DNA of 39,228 bases from a virus, in IMG/VR virus record IMGVR_UViG_3300009593_000045, positions 1-39,228 of that record, one strand, 5' to 3'. Positions 33,760-39,228 of the stretch are shown here, piece by piece. How positions within the stretch are numbered: the stretch's first letter is position 1; every line of letters begins with the position of its first letter. The notes beneath the pieces were generated by a model. That model made no database searches, was not told the origin of the DNA, and worked only from the letters and a program-made list of their open reading frames with translations. The position numbers were made by a program, and so were the translations under genes.

Positions 33760-34650
33760 TTATTCAAAAAAATCAGTCAGTGACGACTGCTCCTTATTTC
33801 TTATTTTATCTGAGTTAACTTCTAACTCCCCTTGTTTACGAAACACTAGAACGTACTCATGTACTTTACTAGTATATCTTTTACTTGCACATTTACCCAT
33901 TTGTAAAGCTGCAAATATGGTGTCGTTCTTCATAACAATAACGTCATGAAGTTTTAGACCTGCCATTGTGAACATATTTATACAATCAGAATGGAAGGGT
34001 ATGTATTCACCGTCCCGTCTCCAATCTCCGCATACCCATACACAAAATCCGCCAGGCACTAAAACTCTTTCTATATTTTGGGCACATACTTCTATACGAT
34101 TACGAAACTCAGTATAACTTCGTATATCTGATAACTGTCCGTCTGCACTTTCATATCTTTCGATATCTCCATACGGTGGACAAGTCATAACTAATTGTGC
34201 ACATTCATCATCAGTATGAGACATTTCACAACCGTCACCTTCTACAATATCATAGTGACCGTCAAAGGCATGTCTTGACATTTCTGATTTAACTTTAGTT
34301 ACAGTTGTTGGTGATACATCATAACCAACGTAATCTCTTCCTAGTGAAGCAGATACAAATGCTCTTGTCATTCTACCTGCAAATGGGTCAACGATTGTAT
34401 CGCCAACCATACTCCAATAATGAACAATGTTCTCACACAATCCTGCGTGGAACTCAGACATCATTAAACCATTTGGTAGTCTAGGACATTCTCCTCTCTT
34501 CTCTTCATATGCAGTCAAGTATGCGTCTTCCCAATTTGACTTAGACGCTTTACTTGGTGTTATGACTGATAGAGGAGTCCAACCAAATTGGTCAACGACT
34601 CTTTCGTTCTCGTTGAATGGTAATATGTTTTTATAGTATTCGCTTTTCAT
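33760..34650 (-). CDS. DNA methyltransferase with C-terminal clamp-binding peptide
   Basis: A 296-residue protein of the amino-methyltransferase (N4/N6) type. S-adenosylmethionine motif I is [17 protein letters not shown] (residues 86-102), with YVGYDVSP following. The catalytic motif IV is [11 protein letters not shown] (156-166). Further on come [16 protein letters not shown] and HEYVLVFRK. Motif I precedes motif IV, and the Cys in TCPPY is unusual (S/N/D-PPY is the norm). Residues 288-296 are QSSLTDFFE, a perfect QxxLxxFF clamp-binding box at the very C-terminus, like the one on gp33. No restriction enzyme is adjacent. It may mark phage DNA at the replication fork. Target sequence is unknown. 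Confidence 0.82.
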   Translation of the reverse strand: MKSEYYKNILPFNENERVVDQFGWTPLSVITPSKASKSNWEDAYLTAYEEKRGECPRLPNGLMMSEFHAGLCENIVHYWSMVGDTIVDPFAGRMTRAFVSASLGRDYVGYDVSPTTVTKVKSEMSRHAFDGHYDIVEGDGCEMSHTDDECAQLVMTCPPYGDIERYESADGQLSDIRSYTEFRNRIEVCAQNIERVLVPGGFCVWVCGDWRRDGEYIPFHSDCINMFTMAGLKLHDVIVMKNDTIFAALQMGKCASKRYTSKVHEYVLVFRKQGELEVNSDKIRNKEQSSLTDFFE

Positions 34651-34840
34651 ATTCTTAAAAAGTGTAAAGTCGCCCCACGCATTACTGCATTCCCGCTCTT
34701 TACAGACAAATCCGCCATTTTGACTATCTGCCTTTCCCTAACTAAGTACCCCCTCAGATTTTTATCCACGGTCTTAGTTCAACTGGGTAGTGCACTCAAG
34801 GACACATAAAATAGTCACTACCCCCCGAAGTTACTTCTGC
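34651..34840 (-). other. Structured intergenic region between gp32 and the methyltransferase
   Basis: A 190-base gap with no clear gene. Two inverted repeats are present: GGGTAGTG (34785-34792) with CACTACCC (34816-34823), and AACTAAG plus ACC (34740-34750, one bulged base) with GGT plus CTTAGTT (34770-34779). A 23-codon frame (34718-34647, MADLSVKSGNAVM...) ends in ATGA overlapping the methyltransferase start, but its AGGG/AAGG site is too far upstream for a normal ribosome binding site. It may be an untranslated leader, gp32 mRNA 3' end or small RNA. Confidence 0.4.
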
Positions 34841-35737
34841 TTACGAATCAGAAGCAAGCTTCTTGAAGTAATCCATTGCGTCTTCTGAATCATTAGAATC
34901 AGCAGATTGGATTACAGGTTCCTCTGCAACGGGTTCCTTGTTCACGTCTGACCAAGGCACTTCGTCAAGGTCTTCAGCAATGGACTCTGCAGTAGAGGTT
35001 GAAGTTGCACCAGTCAGTCCTAAGACTCTGTCAAACTTTTCTTTAAGTTCTTCATAAGACTTGAACTCTTCGGGTGCAATAATAGCAGATAAAGAATGTA
35101 GAGAAGAAACAACTTCTTCTAATTTCTCTTCTTCTGCAAATAAAGGTGCTGGTGAATCAAACTCAGATTTGTCGTAGTTCCAGTAACCGTCAACTTTTCT
35201 GATTTTAATTTTAAAGTTTGCACCTTCTCCTCTTATGTCAAAAGGATTGATTGCTTGTTCGTCTGCGAATGCAGGTGAAATAGCTTCTTTCAACATTTCA
35301 AAGATTTTCTTACCAAAACGGTATTTGAAAACCTTACCTTCGTTGTCAGGATTTTTAGGGTCTGAAACAACATAGACATTAGACACATAATGTAAACGTC
35401 TTTTCTGTTTACGTGCAATCTCTTTATTTGCTTCAACACCAGTATTCCACAACTGAGAGTTGTAGTCTGACACTGGGTCTTTCTTGTTAAGAGTAGTCAA
35501 AGACTTCTCAATATACCAACCGCCAGGGCCTTGAAAACCGTGGTCAAAATAACTGACCCATGGCATTTCTTCTCCTTCGGGTGTTGGTAGGAAACGAACT
35601 ACTGCAAAACCGTTACCTGTTTTATCAAGTTCGGGTTTCCACATAGTATCATCGGAATAGGACTTTTTTTCTCCTGAACCAGGCGCTGATGCAGATTCCA
35701 TAGCTGCTCTCAGTTTTTCTAACGATGCATTTGACAT
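34841..35737 (-). CDS. 32: Single-stranded DNA-binding protein gp32
   Basis: A 298-residue protein, nearly the size of T4 gp32 (301). Seen: MWKPELDKTGNGFAVVRFLP, WYIEKSLTTL, DPVSDYNSQLW, RKQKRRLHYVSNVYVVSDP, EGKVFKYRFGKKIFEML, an N-terminal cooperativity region and an acidic C-terminal tail that recruits replication partners. The T4 zinc-binding His/Cys residues are absent; the protein has no Cys at all. It coats single-stranded DNA in replication, recombination and repair. T4 gp32 represses its own translation; here four direct repeats lie just upstream of the AGGAG ribosome binding site, consistent with a similar control. Confidence 0.93.
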   Translation of the reverse strand: MSNASLEKLRAAMESASAPGSGEKKSYSDDTMWKPELDKTGNGFAVVRFLPTPEGEEMPWVSYFDHGFQGPGGWYIEKSLTTLNKKDPVSDYNSQLWNTGVEANKEIARKQKRRLHYVSNVYVVSDPKNPDNEGKVFKYRFGKKIFEMLKEAISPAFADEQAINPFDIRGEGANFKIKIRKVDGYWNYDKSEFDSPAPLFAEEEKLEEVVSSLHSLSAIIAPEEFKSYEELKEKFDRVLGLTGATSTSTAESIAEDLDEVPWSDVNKEPVAEEPVIQSADSNDSEDAMDYFKKLASDS

Positions 35738-35747
35738 TGTATTCTCC

Positions 35748-35787
35748 TATTGTATTGCATTGTATCGCATTTTATCGCATTGTATCG
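35748..35787 (-). repeat. Four tandem 10-base repeats before the gp32 ribosome binding site
   Basis: On the minus strand: CGATACAATG, CGATAAAATG, CGATACAATG, then CAATACAATA, directly followed by GGAG. The second unit contains the stop codon (TAA) of the upstream gene. A candidate cooperative binding site for gp32 on its own mRNA, by analogy with the unstructured A/U-rich operator of T4 gp32. Confidence 0.65.
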
Positions 35788-36482
35788 GACTCAAGACCTT
35801 CGCCTAGAATCCACCTTTCACTATTTTCATAGTAATATAATTCATTATACTCTACTTTTACAGTTCCCGTAAGAGGGTTTTTGAAATAAACGTTAACGTC
35901 TTCAAACTCTTCTAGTAGAGAAATGAATTGTGACCGCTGAGCATTTAACACTCTGCTATCACTATTATATTTATGTAAATAATTCTGTGTTCCTTCGTAA
36001 TTGTTTGACCAATTTTCTTCTTCGAGGGCATTAAATCCAGTCAATGTGATTTCCTTTTCACCATTAAGCATAGCATATCCTAATGCACTCATTCCACAAA
36101 ACATGTTCTTGAGCTCAGGATTATTATACATAATAATGTTCTTCATTTGGGGGCTGCTAAGGCCAAGAAACGTGGTCACTTCATCGTCCCCTTGTACTAC
36201 CAAATACTCACTATCGGGCGAAATCGATTCTTCTATCCTTGTATTCCCGAATCCCATTTTCAATGGTTCAATCATATCAATCGGTAGTATTTCCCAATTC
36301 CCTACCGCAACTTTGTTTGCTTCTGCATATCCCCATTCTATTACTTCCCTCTGCATAGGTATGTCTACAGTAAAAAGAATCTCAGGATTTGCGTCTCGGT
36401 AGAATGCATTGCAACCCCAAAACCTATCTTCACCATAAGTAGGCATAACTCTGTTTGTTCCATTCCCTACTATAGTGAGCAT
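35772..36482 (-). CDS. Conserved unknown protein with VGNG/GCNAFYRD motifs
   Basis: A 236-residue protein. It starts MLTIVGNGTNRVMPTYGEDR and continues FWGCNAFYRDANPEILFTVD and MQREVI, then WEILPIDMI. A central part LVVQGDDEVTTF precedes SALGYAMLNGEKEITLTGFN, and the end is acidic and Tyr-rich. The VGNG...GCNA.YRD..PE pattern recalls phage and bacterial proteins with a nucleotide-sugar-binding-like fold (DUF115/glycosyltransferase-like), but this is a weak recollection. It overlaps the gp59 3' end by 13 bases and ends inside the gp32 repeats, so it is in the same replication operon. Confidence 0.65.
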   Translation of the reverse strand: MLTIVGNGTNRVMPTYGEDRFWGCNAFYRDANPEILFTVDIPMQREVIEWGYAEANKVAVGNWEILPIDMIEPLKMGFGNTRIEESISPDSEYLVVQGDDEVTTFLGLSSPQMKNIIMYNNPELKNMFCGMSALGYAMLNGEKEITLTGFNALEEENWSNNYEGTQNYLHKYNSDSRVLNAQRSQFISLLEEFEDVNVYFKNPLTGTVKVEYNELYYYENSERWILGEGLESDTMR

Positions 36483-37063
36483 AGTTCTATTAGTTTTGAT
36501 TTGTATGCGTCATGGTCATACTGTATGAATGACTTATACTTGTTAATCTTAATGTGTATATCAGGATAGACTACCTTCTCTGTAATCAGTCGTTCCCAAT
36601 CTTTTGTGAATCCTATGATAGCGTCCATGATACAAACTGTTTCCAAAGATACTTTTTTACTCATAAGAGATTTTAAAAGTCTTGGGTGTTGTCCGTCTGT
36701 TACTTTCAATATGGTATCTATCTTAAATGTTTTAAGCAGGTCACTTACTTCTGTATTGAATAGGTATGCTTGTTTCTGTCGATTGTTCTTCCACTTCTTA
36801 TATCTTCGGTCTGCTTCTTTATCTAACAAGTCACCTACCCAATAGTCTTTCTCAGAAAGATTTGCAATGAAGAACTCTTTGAGTTCGTGTTTATATGTTC
36901 TTGATAGTTTACCAAAGTGAAATTTATCTTTACGTTTTAAGAAGGACGGTAGTTCTGCTTTGACTACACCATTGTATTTGACAAAGTCGTAATCCTTGGA
37001 ATGAAAGTGTAATTTGATTCCAAGGTACAACTGATATGCATCGAATCCTTCTCTAGATGTCAC
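36470..37063 (-). CDS. 59: gp59 helicase loader
   Basis: A 197-residue protein (T4 gp59 is 217). The helical layout and motifs correspond to gp59: FDAYQLYLGIKLHFHSKDYDFVKYNG, KRKDKFHFGKLSRTY, LKEFFIANLSEKDYWVGDL and SLETVCIMDAIIGF. gp59 loads the gp41 helicase on gp32-covered forks. The start is GTG at 37063, whose GTGA overlaps the stop of the preceding gene, which suggests coupled translation. It ends in TAG inside the next gene. Confidence 0.85.
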   Translation of the reverse strand: MTSREGFDAYQLYLGIKLHFHSKDYDFVKYNGVVKAELPSFLKRKDKFHFGKLSRTYKHELKEFFIANLSEKDYWVGDLLDKEADRRYKKWKNNRQKQAYLFNTEVSDLLKTFKIDTILKVTDGQHPRLLKSLMSKKVSLETVCIMDAIIGFTKDWERLITEKVVYPDIHIKINKYKSFIQYDHDAYKSKLIELCSL

Positions 37064-37356
37064 TTAACTAATGTAGGCCCTGTTGGTGTTACGATTGAAC
37101 CAGTTTGTTCTTGCCATGCTTTCGTAACTTGTTCGTTTGTTGGTGTTACAAATACTACATTCATAAATGAAACTTCTTCGGGATTCTCAACACCAGTAAC
37201 TGCTATCCCTCTAGCAAAACCCATTTCGCCTGACTGTGGGTTTTGTAATATCATTCTAGGTTTGTCGATAGATACATTACCACCGTCAAGGTATGTAAGT
37301 TTACCTACGTATTCACCACTCACAGTAATGACTGTGACTATATCTCCATTCTTCAT
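37060..37356 (-). CDS. Conserved small protein with Sm-like barrel appearance
   Basis: A 98-residue protein: MKNGDIVTVITVSGEYVGKL, then VSIDKPRMILQN, GFARGIAVTGVENPEEVSFM and VVFVTPTNEQVTKAWQEQTG. This is a conserved family of T4-like marine phages between gp33 and gp59. The N-terminal strand pattern (a GDIVTV...GxYVGKL...V.I..PRMI core) resembles an Sm/Hfq-type barrel. GAGG overlaps the gp33 stop and acts as ribosome binding site. A perfect 7-bp hairpin (TCACAGT-AATG-ACTGTGA, 37320-37337) lies early in the coding region. Function unknown. Confidence 0.7.
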   Translation of the reverse strand: MKNGDIVTVITVSGEYVGKLTYLDGGNVSIDKPRMILQNPQSGEMGFARGIAVTGVENPEEVSFMNVVFVTPTNEQVTKAWQEQTGSIVTPTGPTLVK

Positions 37357-37363
37357 AATTACC

Positions 37364-37594
37364 TCACTTAAAAAATGTTGTTAAACTTGCCTGTGAATTG
37401 CTTCCACGATTCACCATGTTAAGTTTTTTTGCTTCTGCTTCCAACCTTTCTTTGAGTGGGTCACTAAGCAATCTCTTCGTTGATTCGGGTTCTATCTTGT
37501 TGTTGTCGCATACCTTAATGATTGCGTCCATAACACTAGCACCCTTATTAAGTAGAACTTCTACTTGTTCTGTAAATTCTTTTTTTGATATCAT
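37364..37594 (-). CDS. 33: gp33 late transcription coactivator
   Basis: A 76-residue protein, smaller than T4 gp33 (112) but of the size typical in marine T4-like phages. Seen: EFTEQVEVLLNKGASVMDAIIKVCDNNKIEPE, then a helix LKERLEAEAKKLNM and the C-terminal QASLTTFFK. gp33 bridges host RNA polymerase and the gp45 sliding clamp in late transcription; the C-terminal QxxLxxFF box would bind the clamp. Its start ATGA overlaps the stop of the 39-residue gene. The presence of gp33 fits the TATAAATA late boxes. Confidence 0.78.
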   Translation of the reverse strand: MISKKEFTEQVEVLLNKGASVMDAIIKVCDNNKIEPESTKRLLSDPLKERLEAEAKKLNMVNRGSNSQASLTTFFK

Positions 37595-37710
37595 TTCAAC
37601 CGTCCTTGTAAAGTTGCAATCTCGGTCTTTTGACGGTCATTGGGTTCTTTTACTTTAAGTAAATTATCTAAGGCAACTTGCCTCCTATTTTGCACGTTTT
37701 TCTTTTTCAT
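37591..37710 (-). CDS. 39-residue basic protein coupled to gp33
   Basis: A short frame MKKKNVQNRRQVALDNLLKV, KEPNDRQKTEIATLQGRLK on the minus strand. Both its ends overlap neighbours by ATGA: its ATG overlaps the stop of the nuclease gene, and its TGA overlaps the gp33 ATG. This exact fit, and a helical basic composition, support a real gene. It fills a gap that would otherwise be empty. A small helical protein of this kind occurs near gp33 in related phages as far as I recall; function unknown. Confidence 0.7.
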   Translation of the reverse strand: MKKKNVQNRRQVALDNLLKVKEPNDRQKTEIATLQGRLK

Positions 37711-38387
37711 ATTCCGTATAAGTTTTTGTATTGAAGTCTCACTGCACATAAGTCGTCAATGTAGTCTTCGTGGTTTGCTGTAAAGATTTGAAACGTTCCA
37801 TTCTCTAACATAACTAATGCAACAATCTCTTCTATCTTCTTCCCTGTTAGTTCTTCAACCATGAGAGCATAAGCAGTCATTTGTAAGAACCATGGTCTCG
37901 CCATATAATCTTCTTTAAACTTACTTGAAGTCTTAAAGTCGATTATACATAAGACATCGTCCAACATTCCAATACAATCTACCCTTCCTGCCATTTTCAG
38001 ATTATCTGAATACATGGGTGCTTCTAAAGCTAAGGGGATAATCTCGTCTAACACTGGGCGTATTCCTTTAAACATTCCCTCATGTATTAGGTTGTCGAAT
38101 TCTATAAACTCTTTTTCTTGTCGTAAGTAATCTTCCACGTGTTGGTGCATGGTCGTTCCACGTGAAGTAGCAGACTTTGTAATCTTGTTTGCTTTCTCTT
38201 CACCGATTCGTTTACGCCACGCTTTGATATGTTCCCTTGATTCCAATCCCACAACCGTGGTGACACTTGGATATCTTTTAGTTCCTTCGGTATCAGTATA
38301 GAAACGTTGACCATTCTCTGTAACAGTTTTTAGGTCTAGGTCTTCTAGTTCAGTAATATCCAGTGTTGATAATCTCACTTCTGTCAT
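37707..38387 (-). CDS. PD-(D/E)XK exonuclease (RecB/Cas4-like)
   Basis: A 226-residue protein with the RecB-type nuclease layout: RYPSVTTVVG (38-47), RGTTMHQHVEDYL with His81, APMYSDNLKMAGRVDCIG with Asp137, CIIDFKTSSK with Asp150 and Lys152, and WFLQMTAYALM with Gln169 and Tyr173. All expected catalytic residues are present. Such enzymes in T4-like marine phages probably process DNA ends in recombination or host DNA breakdown. No Shine-Dalgarno is visible; the start context AATAATATTATG is the same as that of bS21. Confidence 0.85.
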   Translation of the reverse strand: MTEVRLSTLDITELEDLDLKTVTENGQRFYTDTEGTKRYPSVTTVVGLESREHIKAWRKRIGEEKANKITKSATSRGTTMHQHVEDYLRQEKEFIEFDNLIHEGMFKGIRPVLDEIIPLALEAPMYSDNLKMAGRVDCIGMLDDVLCIIDFKTSSKFKEDYMARPWFLQMTAYALMVEELTGKKIEEIVALVMLENGTFQIFTANHEDYIDDLCAVRLQYKNLYGI

Positions 38388-38396
38388 AATATTATT

Positions 38397-38705
38397 TTAC
38401 TTCTTTTTGTTCTGTATGTCTACATGCTTTTTGACAATATCTCTAGTCTTGATATCTTTTACAGATTGATTGTTGTATCGTTTATCTAGAGGGCTGTCGG
38501 GAAACTTGCTACCAACTTTGGATAGCACTTCTTTAAAACCTGCGTCAGTTTTGACTCGGTCACCAGTACCACCAACTATTTGTGGTGTTCCTATTTGTTG
38601 AAGTAAGTGGGGATTGTTCTTTTTGAATTCGTCAAGGTCTTTCCAAGACATTGTGTATTCTTTTATCTCACCAGTTTCAGTATTTAAAAAATCGTATCTA
38701 GGCAT
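38397..38705 (-). CDS. Small FmdB-like protein without zinc-binding cysteines
   Basis: A 102-residue protein starting at the ATG at 38705 (MPRYDFLNTETGEIKEYTMS). This start is chosen over an in-frame site 66 bases upstream because MPxYDFxNxETGE is the usual N-terminus and because ATGCCTAG overlaps the preceding stop. It contains WKDLDEFKKNNPHLLQQI, IVGGTG, VKTDAGFKEVLSKVG. The pattern matches FmdB-like small proteins of cyanophages, but no Cys is present, so no zinc ribbon forms. The C-terminus is basic. Function unknown; a regulatory or DNA-binding role is only a guess. Confidence 0.68.
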   Translation of the reverse strand: MPRYDFLNTETGEIKEYTMSWKDLDEFKKNNPHLLQQIGTPQIVGGTGDRVKTDAGFKEVLSKVGSKFPDSPLDKRYNNQSVKDIKTRDIVKKHVDIQNKKK

Positions 38706-39228
38706 ATTGTTCCATAAATGTAGGGCGTTCTCTGTCAGTCCACTTCGCAAAATCTTTCTTCTCGTTTGCATAGTATTTATGGTACGAAATAATAGAGTCT
38801 TCGTGTTTGCAATAATCAGGCATTGCAGGTGGTGGTTGTCTCCATGTTCCTAGTTTGATATTCTGAGGAAGAACGTTTAGCAGTTCCCTGAGTTTATCGT
38901 CTGTCATATGGACTTTACCATATCGATACGTATACTCGTCACACAATGCAACAAACATATCATACATAAATTGATACTGGATTGCATTCTCTCGCACCCA
39001 TATAGCAGAAGGGTGATTGATATGACTTGCTTTGTATAGGAATGATTCCATATAAGGATTCGCAAGTCGCCACCTTCGGATTCGCCTACCACTGGTCTTG
39101 TCGATATATTCTTTACCGTCCAACATTCTGTGAGCAGTAGATAGCATTTGAGCATACTCAATAATCATCTTGACCACGTGTTTGTCGCAGTGCAACTGAG
39201 CAGACTCTTTCGGGTCTTCGTGTAAATA
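38698..39228 (-). CDS. Conserved phage protein, N-terminus beyond right edge
   Basis: The frame is open to the right edge (176 codons plus stop seen); the first visible residues are YLHEDPKESAQLHCDKHVVK. A TTG at 39195 is not a credible start because the sequence before it (DPKESAQ) matches the family's usual DP..CA..H.DKHVVKM start. Further motifs: IIEYAQMLSTAHRML, NHPSAIWVRENAIQY, EYTYRYGKVH, LLNVLPQNI, PPPAMPDYCK and SYHKYYANEK. These are typical of a conserved, unnamed protein of cyanophages and other T4-like phages. Its His and Asp residues suggest metal binding. No function can be assigned. Confidence 0.72.
   Translation of the reverse strand, partial: YLHEDPKESAQLHCDKHVVKMIIEYAQMLSTAHRMLDGKEYIDKTSGRRIRRWRLANPYMESFLYKASHINHPSAIWVRENAIQYQFMYDMFVALCDEYTYRYGKVHMTDDKLRELLNVLPQNIKLGTWRQPPPAMPDYCKHEDSIISYHKYYANEKKDFAKWTDRERPTFMEQYA

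Noticed and set aside
33975-33982. TATAAATA within the methyltransferase gene, as a late promoter for bS21
   Set aside because: The match is perfect on the minus strand but lies inside coding sequence over 220 bases from bS21; chance occurrence in AT-rich DNA cannot be excluded, so it is not listed as a promoter.
34785-34823. tRNA-like acceptor stem (GGGTAGTG...CACTACCC)
   Set aside because: Only 39 bases separate the stem ends, with no D, anticodon or T arms, so it is not a tRNA.
35748-35787. CRISPR-like repeat array
   Set aside because: Units of 10 bases are directly adjacent without spacers, and no cas genes are present.
37320-37337. Perfect 7-bp hairpin early in the 98-residue gene, as a regulatory element
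   Set aside because: It encodes the repetitive peptide VTVITVS, and valine/threonine codons alone can create such a palindrome; no further support.
38774-38781. CATAAATA within the right-edge gene, as a promoter for the FmdB-like gene
   Set aside because: It is within coding sequence, and replication genes are not expected to be late genes; kept only as a note.

Overview
The window is part of the late and replication region of an AT-rich, T4-like marine myovirus (class Caudoviricetes). The evidence is a nearly complete T4-type baseplate set (homologues of gp48, gp53, a gp27-like hub, gp5, gp25, gp6, a gp7-like protein and gp8), gp4, a gp26-like protein and a tape-measure protein, followed by gp32, gp59 and gp33. 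Giant DUF4815-type and fibre proteins are of the kind seen in cyanophages and pelagiphages. A phage-encoded ribosomal protein bS21 fits a marine host; pelagiphage HTVC008M is one T4-like phage known to carry it. No photosynthesis genes are present, so the host could be SAR11 or another marine bacterium and is not settled by the sequence.

Layout. Positions 1-28171 are all on the minus strand. Reading in transcription order from 28171 downward: tail-tube cap gp48, wedge gp53, hub gp27-like, a small membrane protein, spike gp5, wedge gp25, wedge gp6, a small structural protein, the gp7-like wedge protein (split by an in-frame amber codon), gp8, a 2219-residue baseplate/fibre protein, then a block of fibre and adhesin-like proteins that runs off the left edge. 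Positions 28212-33379 are on the plus strand: head-completion nuclease gp4, a conserved unknown protein, a tail-tube-like protein, gp26-like with a possible -1 frameshift extension, a two-helix membrane protein and the tape measure. From 33497 to the right edge everything is minus strand again: two small basic proteins including bS21, a DNA methyltransferase, gp32, an unknown protein, gp59, a small unknown protein, gp33, a 39-residue protein, a PD-(D/E)XK nuclease, a small FmdB-like protein and a conserved unknown protein that is cut by the right edge.

Regulation. T4-type late -10 boxes (TATAAATA/CATAAATA) precede several structural genes. Three sit exactly five bases before the ATG, which predicts leaderless mRNAs. 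The divergent gp48/gp4 pair shares a 46-base region in which each start codon forms part of the other strand's late promoter. A hairpin with a T-rich tail ends the plus-strand tail operon. gp32 has a four-copy 10-base repeat just upstream of its ribosome binding site, a candidate translational operator.

The strongest leads are: (1) a T_TTT_TTT slippery site at the end of the gp26-like gene, joined to an in-frame extension before the tape measure, as in lambda G/GT; (2) PCNA/gp45-type clamp-binding peptides ending both gp33 and the DNA methyltransferase; (3) a Tyr/Pro/Arg/Gln repeat protein reminiscent of adhesive proteins; (4) a single in-frame UAG in the gp7-like gene; (5) leaderless late promoters; and (6) the gp32 leader repeats.
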